Assembly: GCF_014069575.1 (NCBI RefSeq)
Contig: NZ_CP059675.1
Coordinates: forward strand, 310,001 to 374,000
Source: Schaalia sp. JY-X169
Lineage (GTDB): Bacteria > Actinomycetota > Actinomycetes > Actinomycetales > Actinomycetaceae
Direction: 5' to 3'
Length of the DNA stretch: 64,000 bases
In this document: positions 8,601 to 16,285 of the stretch, piece by piece
Numbering within the stretch: the first letter of the stretch is position 1
Layout: each line of letters begins with the position of its first letter
Notes under the pieces: model-generated
Databases searched by the model: none
What the model saw: only the letters and a program-made list of their open reading frames with translations
What the model was told of the DNA's origin: nothing
Made by a program: the position numbers and the translations under genes

Positions 8601-9466
8601 CCCTGGAAGTCTCCAGCGGTGAGATCGCCGGTTCGCGCCCTGGCAACCAGGTCATTCATTGCTGCCACAAACTGTGGGAAAGTTAGTGTGTCCGCATTGC
8701 GCACAACCGGCACCAGTAGCGACCTTGTACCATCCTCGCGCGGAACATCAATCGCCAGTCCGAGCCCAACGTGGGCTAGGTGTTCGATGTGCGGTTTCCC
8801 GTCCTTTTCCACGTAACGAACGTTCATCGACGGCATCTCGACCAGTGCTTCGACGAGGGCGTACGCGATGAGGTGGGTGAAAGAGATCTTGCCGCCAACA
8901 GTACGGTCGAGATGGGCGTTGATGACCGCACGGTTCTCAATCATTAGCTTCGCAGGGATCTCACGAGCGGAGGTTGCTGTGGGTACCCCCAGGGATGACT
9001 CCATGTTCTTCACGATCGACCGGCCCACGCCGCGAATGAGTTCGGTTCGATCCTTCCCTGTCGCATCCACATCCCCCCAAGCGGCCGAAGCGGCATCGCT
9101 GGAGCGGGTGTAGGGAGAAGTGGCTTCGCGAACCCTGGTGGGCGGCGCTGGTGGAAGGTCGGACCGCGTAACGTTCTCTAGGTTTGGCTGCTCGCTGCGC
9201 GGCGGACCTTGCGGCGAAGGGAGACCCGGGTTGTTGTCTTCCGCGCTGAAGGACTGTTCCGCCGAGGGCGTGATAGCTTCTGCAATGATCTGAGCATCGC
9301 GGTTCGCCTCAGTTGTGGCAGCTGCGCGCAACCCCACTTCGGGATAGGCCTTAAAGTATGCTCGCCACTCATCGTTAACCGACTCTGGATTGGTTACGAA
9401 CTGCTCGTACATGTTTGAGATGTACCAGTCGTTTGGGCCTAAGCCATCATCCCTGCTGCTTACCAC
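5621..9466 (-). CDS. kgd: Multifunctional 2-oxoglutarate decarboxylase / 2-oxoglutarate dehydrogenase E1-E2o-like
   Basis: A 1281-residue actinobacterial fusion enzyme. It has a short N-terminal E1 peptide (NDWYISNMYEQF), a Pro/Ser linker (about 75-125), an E2-type acyltransferase domain without a lipoyl domain (active-site region TYDHRVIQG, His353), and the complete thiamine-diphosphate E1 part (GMAHRGRLNV near 575-585, later GDAAFIGQG and NNQIGFTT). It decarboxylates 2-oxoglutarate, and with E2/E3 partners from pyruvate dehydrogenase it can make succinyl-CoA. Start choice: the GTG at 9466 has AAGGAG six bases upstream and gives the family N terminus; the frame stays open to 9577. Mycobacterial homologues are about 1230 residues. 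It stands alone, divergent from the CNNM pair. Confidence 0.95.
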   Translation of the reverse strand: MVSSRDDGLGPNDWYISNMYEQFVTNPESVNDEWRAYFKAYPEVGLRAAATTEANRDAQIIAEAITPSAEQSFSAEDNNPGLPSPQGPPRSEQPNLENVTRSDLPPAPPTRVREATSPYTRSSDAASAAWGDVDATGKDRTELIRGVGRSIVKNMESSLGVPTATSAREIPAKLMIENRAVINAHLDRTVGGKISFTHLIAYALVEALVEMPSMNVRYVEKDGKPHIEHLAHVGLGLAIDVPREDGTRSLLVPVVRNADTLTFPQFVAAMNDLVARARTGDLTAGDFQGASVSLTNPGTIGTTFSVPRLMTGQGVIIGIGATDYPAEWSGAPTERLADLGVGKIMYATSTYDHRVIQGAASGALLKVLSARLRGEDGFYDRIFDALQVPYPPYRWERDLIYDSAAEKGKQTRIAELIHAYRSRGHLAADTDPLAYRVRRHPDLELRRYGLTFWDLDREFPTGGFGDAPSMRLRDLLRRLRDTYTRSVGIEYMHIQDPTQRTWVQSEVEAPYQKPSPREQREILSTLVRAEAFEAFLQTKYTGQKRFSLEGGESLIPFLNAVLTDAANTGLYEVTIGMAHRGRLNVLANIAGKSYSQIFSEFEGSPHLRGTESSGDVKYHLGTEGFFRAGDGVGTRVYLAANPSHLEAADGVLLGISRAMEDRLNEPGFPVMPVLVHGDAAFIGQGVVYECLNMSQLSGFKTGGTLHVIVNNQIGFTTGPTSGRSTRYPTDLAKGLQIPIFHVNGDDPEAVVRVATLAFKYREEFNKDVLIDLVCYRRRGHNEGDDPSMTQPVMYEMINSLPSTLEVYTSNLVGRGDITIEEARTVTAEFETELGKILEETRSRGGLPDPSERSNTDVKDRVQERYGLEVPESQKPGAGMMIGWETAVTAEQLERVGEAYNAFPEGFTPHKKLRQLSERRLAMSKGEAPIDWGFAELLAWGTMLMDGTPVRVTGQDTRRATFVQRHAVLHDQSDGREFTPLDFLTEDQAKLSIYDSPLSEYGPLAFEYGYSVERPEVFVAWEAQFGDFANGAQTVVDEFISSAEQKWGQASSVTLLLPHGYEGQGPDHSSGRIERYLQLAAEDNMWICQPSTPANHFHLTRHQAYRRPRTPLIEFTPKQLLRLSAATSSVDEFTSGTFLPVIGEVSRDVGQNASGVRRVLVCSGRIYYDLIKERDAQNRTDVAVVRLEQFYPLATSELAEALAPYENAEVVWVQDEPENQGAWFFLAMNLFPRLGLLPNFSGLAGDLPSVRVISRHEGASPATGLSWRHQEERAALLTEAFA

Positions 9467-9570
9467 AAAGGCTCCTTCGACTAGAGGTGGATCGCTCGAC
9501 TTCCAAGTGTAGGCACGTACCGGACTTAAGTCTTGGAGCAACCACGCCAATAGTTGTTGCATGTGCCCTA

Positions 9571-9599
9571 TTCGCACCGAGGCCGGTGCCTTATATAGT
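9571..9599 (+). promoter_or_regulatory. Candidate sigma-A promoter of a leaderless transcript
   Basis: TATAGT at 9594-9599 matches the -10 consensus at five of six positions. TTCGCA at 9571-9576 is a weak -35 at 17-base spacing. The ATG of the following gene begins only ten bases after the hexamer and there is no Shine-Dalgarno sequence, so the mRNA may start at or within a few bases of the start codon. Confidence 0.45.
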
Positions 9600-9608
9600 G
9601 TTATTACT

Positions 9609-10958
9609 ATGCCCTCGGCACTCGTTGACCTCCTCTACGTCCTCCTCGGAATCCTCCTCACTCTGGGCACAGCAATTTTTGTGGCTGCAGAGTTCTCACT
9701 GGTCGCCCTGGACCCCGCGTCTGTAGAACGCAAAGTAACCGGCGGGGACAAGCGGCTCAACAGGGTGCTACGAGCCCTCAAATCTCTATCAACCCAGTTG
9801 TCTGGGGCGCAGGTCGGTATCACTCTCACAACCATCCTGCTTGGCTACACGACCCAGGTAGCGCTGGTGCGAATGTTCAGCTCTTCTCTGACTGGCCTGG
9901 GTGTCTCTATTGCGCTGGCAGCCACGTTAGGTGCGTTGGCCTCCGTGATTATCGTCAACGTGTTTTCAATGCTGTTCGGCGAACTCGTCCCGAAGAACAT
10001 GGCGCTTGCGGAACCATTGCGCACCGCGCGTCTGACAGCCCCGGCCCAGTTGGTGTTTACCTGGCTGTTCGCCCCCCTCATTCGCCTGCTCAATGGAACC
10101 GCCAACGCGATACTTCGCCGGTTCGGTGTCGAACCGGTGGAGGAGCTCTCGAGTGCGCGTTCTGCCTCTGAGCTGGCCGCCCTTGTGCGACACTCCGCTG
10201 ATGAGGGAACTCTTGATGAGGACACGGCAGAGCTATTTACAAGATCCGTCTCGATGGAGTCCCTCACGGCCATCGACGTCATGACTGATCGTGGCCGGGT
10301 CAAGTCGCTGCCCGAGGACGCAACGGCGGCCGACCTTGTCAACCTCGCCAGGGAAACAGGTCATTCCCGCTTCCCAGTCATGGACAAGGACGGGGAAGAC
10401 TTCATTTCCATTGCGTTGTTGCGGCGCGCAATCGCTATCCCGCATGATCGACGCGGCGATGTGTCGGTGTCGTCCCGGTCGGTGTCTATTGCGGCAGACC
10501 AGGTGCCCGAATCGGTAGGAATCTTGCCACTTCTGGTTGAGTTGCGTGACGGTGTACAGATGGCTGTTGTTGTGGATGAGTACGGGTCTTCCTCGGGCAT
10601 CGTCACACTGGAAGACGTTGTTGAAGAGGTGGTTGGCGAAGTCAGCGATGAGCATGATCGACGCCGTCGAGGAATTAAGGCGACGACGCGCGGCGGATAC
10701 ATGGTGCCAGGTACGTTGCGACCCGATGAGCTCGCGTCCCAGACGGGCATATATGTCGATGCGGACGGGCCCTATGAGACCCTGGCCGGCTTCGTGATGA
10801 ATGAGCTAGGTGAGATTCCCGAGATCGGTGATGTGGTCACGGTTGGTGGTGTCAGCGTGGAGGTGGTTGCCATGCAGGGGAGGCGTGTGACACGCCTTCA
10901 TGTCACGCCGGTGTTGGATCCGAACCGCACAGAAGCGGAAGAGGGGGACGTCGAATGA
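9609..10958 (+). CDS. CNNM/CorC-family membrane transporter-like protein (DUF21 + CBS + CorC_HlyC)
   Basis: A 449-residue protein with an N-terminal DUF21 membrane domain of about four segments (LLYVLLGILLTLGTAIFVAA first). Next come a CBS pair (about 205-330; SRFPVMDKDGED and VVVDEYGSSSGIVTLEDVVE are typical) and a C-terminal CorC_HlyC domain (about 350-435). Relatives are annotated as haemolysin-like or magnesium/cobalt efflux proteins, and several act in Mg2+ homeostasis; the substrate here is inferred. The ATG at 9609 starts right before the first membrane helix; an in-frame ATG at 9561 would add unlikely residues. It overlaps the next paralogue by four bases (ATGA). Confidence 0.88.
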   Translation: MPSALVDLLYVLLGILLTLGTAIFVAAEFSLVALDPASVERKVTGGDKRLNRVLRALKSLSTQLSGAQVGITLTTILLGYTTQVALVRMFSSSLTGLGVSIALAATLGALASVIIVNVFSMLFGELVPKNMALAEPLRTARLTAPAQLVFTWLFAPLIRLLNGTANAILRRFGVEPVEELSSARSASELAALVRHSADEGTLDEDTAELFTRSVSMESLTAIDVMTDRGRVKSLPEDATAADLVNLARETGHSRFPVMDKDGEDFISIALLRRAIAIPHDRRGDVSVSSRSVSIAADQVPESVGILPLLVELRDGVQMAVVVDEYGSSSGIVTLEDVVEEVVGEVSDEHDRRRRGIKATTRGGYMVPGTLRPDELASQTGIYVDADGPYETLAGFVMNELGEIPEIGDVVTVGGVSVEVVAMQGRRVTRLHVTPVLDPNRTEAEEGDVE

Positions 10959-12019
10959 GTCCCGTCCTCGGACTGTCCCTGACAGTTGTCTTCCTCCTGG
11001 TCAACGCTTACTTTGTAGCAGCAGAGTTTGCGGTGACTTCCTCGCGTCGCTCCCAGCTGGAACCGTTGGCAAATGACGGGGTTCGCGGTGCCAAGCAAGC
11101 GATGTACGCCCTCGAACACGTCTCTCTCATGCTGGCGATAAGCCAGCTGGGCATCACCGTCATGTCGACATCTCTGGGTGCGATTGCAGAGCCCGCCATT
11201 GCACACCTTATCTATCGCCCGCTGTCCGCCTTTGGGTTGGGCATGGATGTTGCACACGGAATTGCTTTCGTAGTCGCGTTGCTTATCGTCCTCTTCCTCC
11301 ACGTTGTTTTCGGTGAAATGGTTCCGAAGAACCTCTCGATCGCGAAGTCCACCGTAACTCTTCTAGCTCTTGCTCCATCACTGGTTGCAATTGGGCGCGT
11401 GTTGCGCCCCGTCGTGGTCCTGATGGACAACACAGCCAACTGGTTTATCCGTCATTTTGGGTTTGAGCCGAGGTCTGAGATAGCGGCGACATTCACGGTC
11501 CAAGAGGTGGCGAACATTGTTGAAGTGTCGCGGGAGGAAGGCAAGCTCAGTGATGAGTTGGGGTTGCTTGCCGGGACCTTGGAGTTTGCCGAGACAACTG
11601 TGGACGCCCTGATGATTCCGCTTGACGAGCTTGCAACCATCGCGCTGCCTGCCAATCCGGATAGCGTGGAGTCCATGGTGGCGAAGACAGGGTTTTCGCG
11701 CTTCCCCGTGACCGAGGGCCGGGGTGATGACCGGCAGATTGTCGGCTATGTGCACCTCAAAGACGTGCTCTATGCGCAGACCCCGGAAGAACGTGGTGAG
11801 CCGCTGCCTCCGTGGAGAGTCCGCTCCCTTGAGTACATCCCCTCAAACCTGGGCGCCGAGGACGCGCTGCGGCAGATGCAGACAACCTCGAGCCACGTTG
11901 TGGGCGTTGTGAGTGAGGCTGAGGGTGTGCTGGTCGGAGCCCTGTTCATGGAAGACCTGTGGGAAGAGCTGGTGGGACAAGTGCGGGATTCGCTGCAGCG
12001 TGGACCCCAGCTACAGTGA
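10955..12019 (+). CDS. CNNM/CorC-family membrane protein (DUF21 + CBS), short paralogue
   Basis: A 354-residue paralogue of the preceding protein, translationally coupled to it through an ATGA overlap. It has the DUF21 membrane domain (SLTVVFLLVNAYFVAAEFAV first; VFGEMVPKNLSIAKS is a family signature) and a CBS pair (FSRFPVTEGRG; ALFMEDLWEELVGQVRD). It ends straight after the second CBS domain, so the C-terminal CorC_HlyC domain of its partner is missing. Tandem long and short copies of this kind are common in actinobacteria and may form a heteromeric complex. Function is probably cation transport or its regulation. Confidence 0.85.
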   Translation: MSPVLGLSLTVVFLLVNAYFVAAEFAVTSSRRSQLEPLANDGVRGAKQAMYALEHVSLMLAISQLGITVMSTSLGAIAEPAIAHLIYRPLSAFGLGMDVAHGIAFVVALLIVLFLHVVFGEMVPKNLSIAKSTVTLLALAPSLVAIGRVLRPVVVLMDNTANWFIRHFGFEPRSEIAATFTVQEVANIVEVSREEGKLSDELGLLAGTLEFAETTVDALMIPLDELATIALPANPDSVESMVAKTGFSRFPVTEGRGDDRQIVGYVHLKDVLYAQTPEERGEPLPPWRVRSLEYIPSNLGAEDALRQMQTTSSHVVGVVSEAEGVLVGALFMEDLWEELVGQVRDSLQRGPQLQ

Positions 12020-12159
12020 GGCAGCTGACCGCATTCTCGTTACCAAACGGTGACCTTGGTCCGGAAGGGTGTTTGGGGTGACATATCTTCCACCCAAATT
12101 TTGCACGTTAGTGATGAACACTACTGATCGAACTCTTGCCAAGCCGTAGACTCTAGATC

Positions 12160-12177
12160 GCGGTCTTTCGAGGCCGC
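12160..12177 (+). promoter_or_regulatory. Hairpin with TTCG tetraloop in the M23 peptidase leader
   Basis: GCGGTCT (12160-12166), loop TTCG, AGGCCGC (12171-12177): seven pairs including one G-T wobble, closed by a stable tetraloop. It lies 30 bases before the M23 peptidase start. It could be a leader structure that protects or regulates the mRNA, or a terminator for the upstream pair without a T-run. The remainder of 12020-12207 shows no riboswitch I recognise. Confidence 0.35.
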
Positions 12178-12207
12178 CGACTTATTGTTTCAGTAGTTGG
12201 AGAGCGG

Positions 12208-13092
12208 ATGTCTTACGGCGATCAGGTTGCGTGCCCATTGCCCAAGCGCAGTTCGGTGCATGACCGATTGGCTGAGGAATCCATGTTGAGCGCGCACTCG
12301 CGAGGTCAGCGTTCAAGTCGTACGCCTGCATCGCGGGGTCGTGTAGCGCTCCGCTGGAGTGGCGCTACCGCCACAACTGGAATGCTTGCAGCAATTCTTG
12401 CGGTTCCCGTAGCGACTGCCGCGATGCCCGCGACCACCGCCCCCGATTCTGACAAAGTGACGGGAAAGTTCGGTGTCGAACAGTCATGGGCAGACGTCAA
12501 GTCCAGCGTTCAAGATACTTCCACGGACTTGCGCCGTGATCCTGCAGCCGCTTCCCGGGCACGAATCCGCGTCCCGGTTGAGGTAAAGCCGTGTGCCGCT
12601 GAGGTGGATGTCGCAGCCAACGGGTCACGTCAAATGACCACGCAGCAGATGGTCTACATGCCGCTGCGTGAAGGCACCTTCTCTGGTACTTCGTATTACG
12701 GGTACCGAATTCATCCCATTTTTGGATACCTGAAGCTACACGAGGGCGACGATTACGCGGCTGAATCGGGGACACCGATCTATGCGGTTGCTGATGGTGT
12801 CGTCAAGACGGTTTCTTATGACTCTAGCCGTGGGAACTATGTAGAAATCGAACACCATATGGAAGACGGTTCGGTTTACGATTCCCTATATCTGCACCAG
12901 AATGACGGTGGTATCACCGTGGCGGTTGGCCAGACTGTCACAGCGGGTGAACAAATAGGTGCGGTTGGTTCCACTGGTTCTTCAACTGGAGCCCACCTTC
13001 ATTTCGAGGTGCGCGATTCTTCAGGATCATCCCTACCTCCCTCACAGTGGCTAGAGTCCTATGGTGCGGTCTTCCTTGGTGAAGGCTGCTAG
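12208..13092 (+). CDS. M23 (LytM) family metallopeptidase, secreted
   Basis: A 294-residue predicted secreted peptidoglycan endopeptidase or LytM regulator. A long basic N-terminal region (1-50) precedes a signal-like hydrophobic segment (51-73), a linker with Cys129, and the LytM domain (about 150-285). Zinc ligands are visible: His178 and Asp182 in the HxxxD motif and His265 in HLHFEV, with His230 and His263 as the other catalytic-site histidines, so it should be active. GGAGAG precedes the ATG. In this family the substrates are peptide cross-links of the cell wall. The next gene begins on the last base of the stop codon. Confidence 0.85.
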   Translation: MSYGDQVACPLPKRSSVHDRLAEESMLSAHSRGQRSSRTPASRGRVALRWSGATATTGMLAAILAVPVATAAMPATTAPDSDKVTGKFGVEQSWADVKSSVQDTSTDLRRDPAAASRARIRVPVEVKPCAAEVDVAANGSRQMTTQQMVYMPLREGTFSGTSYYGYRIHPIFGYLKLHEGDDYAAESGTPIYAVADGVVKTVSYDSSRGNYVEIEHHMEDGSVYDSLYLHQNDGGITVAVGQTVTAGEQIGAVGSTGSSTGAHLHFEVRDSSGSSLPPSQWLESYGAVFLGEGC

Positions 13093-13877
13093 TGATTCCC
13101 GTTGTGGCGGCGCCGTACCCCCTGATCTTCGCTCATCGCGGAGGTGGGGAAGAGGCTGTTGAGAACAGCATTGCTGCGTTCGAGCATGCGCGTGAGATCG
13201 GCGTCAAGCATATCGAGACTGACGTCCAGTGCACCGCAGATGGTGTCGTGGTCATCTCTCACGATGAAACCCTGGACCGATGCTACGGAGCGTCAGGTAA
13301 GTTCTCGGACTACACTTTCGAGGAACTCCAAGAGTTTCACAACGAGGCCGGAGAGCCACCGCACCGGTTGCTTGATGTCTTGGCGATGTTCCCAGACCTG
13401 TATTTCAACATCGATGCGAAGTCGGATGAGGTCGTTGAGCCACTTCTAGATGTTCTTGAAGAGTCGGGGGCAGGCGGTCGTGTCATGGTGGCCTCGTTTT
13501 CAGAGAAGCGCCTTGAGAAAGTTCGCGAACTTGGTGGCGCGGAGCTGTCGACCTCACTTGGCGTGACAACAATTGTGCGGTTGCTCCTTGCTTCCGAAAC
13601 TGTGTCGAATGCGGAGAGCTGGCACGTTCCTGGACCGCGCCATGGCGTAAGAGCCGCCCAGGTTCCGGAGAAGAACAAGGGTGTGCGCGTAGTCTCACCA
13701 AGGTTCATTGCCACAGCGCATACAGCTGGCTTGGCGGTTCATGTGTGGACCGTGAACGACCGGACCCAGATGGAGCGTCTGCTTGACTGGGGTGTAGACG
13801 GAATCGTCACGGACAAGCCCTCACTACTCAAAGAGGTCCTCATTGAACGTGGACAGTGGCCTCCCAGCAAAGACTGA
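13092..13877 (+). CDS. Glycerophosphodiester phosphodiesterase family protein
   Basis: A 261-residue TIM-barrel enzyme of the GDPD family, which hydrolyses glycerophosphodiesters to glycerol 3-phosphate and an alcohol. The signature is complete: His15-Arg16 in FAHRGG, Glu24-Asn25, Glu42 and Asp44 in IETDVQ, and His57 in ISHDETLDR. There is no signal peptide, so it should be cytoplasmic. The GTG start overlaps the M23 stop by one base; a second GTG at 13104 is also possible. Coupling with a cell-wall peptidase suggests lipid or wall turnover, but this is inference. Confidence 0.88.
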   Translation: MIPVVAAPYPLIFAHRGGGEEAVENSIAAFEHAREIGVKHIETDVQCTADGVVVISHDETLDRCYGASGKFSDYTFEELQEFHNEAGEPPHRLLDVLAMFPDLYFNIDAKSDEVVEPLLDVLEESGAGGRVMVASFSEKRLEKVRELGGAELSTSLGVTTIVRLLLASETVSNAESWHVPGPRHGVRAAQVPEKNKGVRVVSPRFIATAHTAGLAVHVWTVNDRTQMERLLDWGVDGIVTDKPSLLKEVLIERGQWPPSKD

Positions 13878-13978
13878 TCGGTAAGTGTCAGTCGTATCAG
13901 AATCCCTTATATCTGCCACGTGATTTTGTGGGGCTGGAAAACTGGTAAAGTAGAGCGGCGTTGGACAACCCAACGCTT

Positions 13979-14051
13979 GCCCCGATAGCTCAGTGGATAG
14001 AGCGTCCGCCTCCGGAGCGGAAGGTCGCAGGTTCGAATCCTGTTCGGGGCA
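13979..14051 (+). tRNA. tRNA-Arg (anticodon CCG)
   Basis: A complete 73-base cloverleaf. The acceptor arm GCCCCGA pairs with TCGGGGC, the D arm is GCTC/GAGC, the anticodon stem TCCGC/GCGGA encloses loop CTCCGGA (anticodon CCG), and the T arm is GCAGG-TTCGAAT-CCTGT. The discriminator base is A and CCA is not encoded. A short T-run follows directly and may end the transcript. Confidence 0.97.
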
Positions 14052-14079
14052 CTTTTTGTGCGCGCGTTCGGCCGCCGGC

Positions 14080-14835
14080 CTAGCTGAGAATATCTAGTAG
14101 TGGCTCGTAGTGCTCCACCACCGCGGCGCGGTAGGCATCAACGTCACCGTCTGTTGCAGCGTCGAGCATATGGCGGTGGCTGTAGGCAGTCCGCAAGCCC
14201 GATCCTTCCGTCTCAGACTCAAGGTTGGGAATGATTGACGTGTGCACCAACCAGAAGGACTGATACATCTGGCGCAGCAGTTGGTTGCTGAGCGGTGCCA
14301 AAAGCGTGCGATGGAATGCTATGTCCTGGTTCATGAAGCCGTGGCCCTCTTTTGAACGGGCCACCATCTCTTCCACCAGCTCTTGCAGGGCTTCGTCAGG
14401 TCTGCCCCTATGTGCATCGACGACGGTGGACGCCATTCCCAGGTCCATTGCCTGGCGAGCCTCCGCAACCTCGCGGAGGAAGTCACGGTTGCCGGCCTCA
14501 GACAGTGAGGCACGCAACACCAGGGTTTCAACCATGGGTTCGAGTGACATGTTGCCGACGAAGCTTCCGGATCCCTGCTTGACTCCAACGATGTCGAGAG
14601 CCTCCAGTTTGCGGAGCGCCTCCCTGACTGAAGAGCGGGAAACGCCGAGATCAGCGGCAAGTGCAGCCTCGGTAGGGAGGGGGTCTCCCGGCGCGAGGTT
14701 GTTAGAAAGGATATGCGCTTTGACAGCGTTCATCGTCGCGGCGGATCGATTCAAGGTATTGATCGGTGCCGGCTGTGGCACTGCAACACTTGATAACAAC
14801 TCGGCAACGGACTGTTGTAAATATTTGTCAGACAT
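14080..14835 (-). CDS. GntR/FadR-subfamily regulator, probably of the sialic acid locus
   Basis: A 251-residue repressor with the N-terminal winged helix (LPTEAALAADLGVSRSSVRE, then the wing VGVKQGSGSFV) and a C-terminal FCD ligand domain (about 110-245; metal-type residues in DIAFHRTLL and YSHRHMLDA). Divergent placement from the decayed nan operon suggests a NanR-like role. The frame extends to 15123 but the extra part is not regulator-like. The ATG at 14835 directly follows a 13-bp palindrome, while the alternative ATG at 14847 lies inside it. Neither has a good ribosome site. This gene appears intact although its probable targets are broken. Confidence 0.82.
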   Translation of the reverse strand: MSDKYLQQSVAELLSSVAVPQPAPINTLNRSAATMNAVKAHILSNNLAPGDPLPTEAALAADLGVSRSSVREALRKLEALDIVGVKQGSGSFVGNMSLEPMVETLVLRASLSEAGNRDFLREVAEARQAMDLGMASTVVDAHRGRPDEALQELVEEMVARSKEGHGFMNQDIAFHRTLLAPLSNQLLRQMYQSFWLVHTSIIPNLESETEGSGLRTAYSHRHMLDAATDGDVDAYRAAVVEHYEPLLDILS

Positions 14836-14836
14836 C

Positions 14837-14849
14837 TTATGATTCATAA
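14837..14849. promoter_or_regulatory. Palindromic candidate operator of the GntR regulator
   Basis: TTATGATTCATAA is a perfect inverted repeat (arms TTATGA/TCATAA, one central base) overlapping the regulator's possible start codon. A second, imperfect 16-bp palindrome, TTCAGCATATGTTGAA, lies at 14878-14893 between the two divergent genes. Either could be the binding site of the GntR-type protein for autoregulation and control of the nan genes. Confidence 0.45.
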
Positions 14850-14938
14850 TACCAGGGCATTTAGAGACTGGGTTGGGTTCAGCATATGTTGAAATCACGC
14901 TCGGCGGCCTCAATGGAGAGATAAGGGAGAAACCCAAG

Positions 14939-16224
14939 ATGTCAGTATCAAGGAAACGACGCTTTGCGCTAACCGCATTCGCGGCAACCGCAGCCTTGTC
15001 ACTTGCCGCGTGCAGTGGTGGGGGAAGCGCCCCGGCCACACCGGAAAGTGGTGATGCGGGTTCAGAAGGCGGCGCAGCAGGAAGCGGCACAATCACCGCT
15101 GCCGCAGCATACGAAACCACCAACTACGATCCTTCGTCCACGTCCTCGGCGCTGGCAATGGGCACCAACTGGCAGGTCATGGAGGGTCTCTACGAACTCG
15201 ACCTGCACACCTACGAACCATTCAAGGCTCTCGCCAAGGATGACGACTTGGTATAGGTCTCAGACACCGAGTACGAAGTAACGCTGCGTGATGACGCGAA
15301 GTTCTCTGATGGAACTCCAGTCACCTCCGCCGATGTTGTTGAGTCCTACAAGCGCGCTACCGCAGAGGGCAACCTCTACGTTTCGATGCTCGACTTCATT
15401 GACGACATCACCGCGAAGGACGACACCACAGTCACGATCAGCCTCTCCAAGCCATTCGGCCTAGTGAAGGAACGTCTCACACTGATCAAGATCGTCCCTG
15501 CTTCCTCGACCCAGGAAGAAATGACCGCGATGCCAGTCGGCACCGGCCCGTGGAAGTACGACTCGATTGACGAGCAGAAGATCCACATGTCACCGAATGA
15601 GAACTACAACGGTGACTTCCCAGCCGAAGATGAGGCAATGGTCGTCGACATCATCAAGGATGACACCGCACGCACCACCGCTCTTCAAGAGGGCTCTGTT
15701 CAGGTCATGGAAGCCGGCGTTGACTCGATCGACATCACGCTTCTGACCACAGATCACCCGTGGATCACCGCTCTGGCACCCCAGGTCAAGAACGACCTCG
15801 ACGCCGTGGGCATCAACACCACCATTCAGTCCGAAGCATCGTCTTCCCTCTACGCCAACAATACCGACGTTGAGGATCCCCAGTTCGACGCCGTTCTCGC
15901 ACCGGGTGACCCCTCGGTCTTCGGTAACGACCCCGATCTGCTGATGAACTGGTGGTACGGCGACAACACCTGGACCCACTCCCGCACCCAGTGGTTCGGT
16001 TCTGATGGCTACAACAAGCTCCACGAGCTGCTTGACGCTGCTGTAGCGTCCGAGGGCGAAGCACAGAAGGCTGGAACCAGGCATACGACCTCCTCTCTGA
16101 AGAGGTTCCGCTCTACCCACTGTTCCACCGCAACATGATCACCGGATACCACGCTGATCAACTCAACAACTTCGTGCCGATCGGCACGACTGGCCTGAAC
16201 TTCATCGGAGTTTCGACCAAGTAA
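14939..16224 (+). pseudogene. Extracellular solute-binding protein (SBP_bac_5), broken by three lesions
   Basis: The lipoprotein signal is clear: MSVSRKRRFALTAFAATAAL, then a lipobox ending at the Cys of LAACS. The body matches peptide/sialic-acid-type ABC binding proteins (VTLRDDAKFSDGTPVTSADV; FNMxP-type text such as APGDPSVFGNDPDLLMNWW). Three defects are visible. An in-frame TAG lies at 15254-15256. About 100-130 residues are missing where ALQEGSVQVMEAGVDSI runs straight into DITLLTTDHPWI, near 15700-15750. One base is missing near 16071, after which the true C terminus (WNQAYDLLSEEVPLYPLF to VSTK) continues in another frame to the TAA at 16222-16224. Intact relatives are about 510-560 residues; this locus spans about 428 codons. 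Confidence 0.85.
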
Positions 16225-16285
16225 GTAGTCAAGTGGGGCGGAGCAAATGCTCCGCCCCACCCCTTACTGTCACTGGAGCACTGGC

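Noticed and set aside
12020-12207. ydaO-type (c-di-AMP) riboswitch before the M23 peptidase
   Set aside because: The conserved blocks of that riboswitch could not be found in the leader.
14080-15123. GntR-family gene starting at 15123 (347 codons)
   Set aside because: The extra 92 residues lie antisense to the binding-protein gene, are Ala/Pro-rich filler and precede a normal regulator N terminus.
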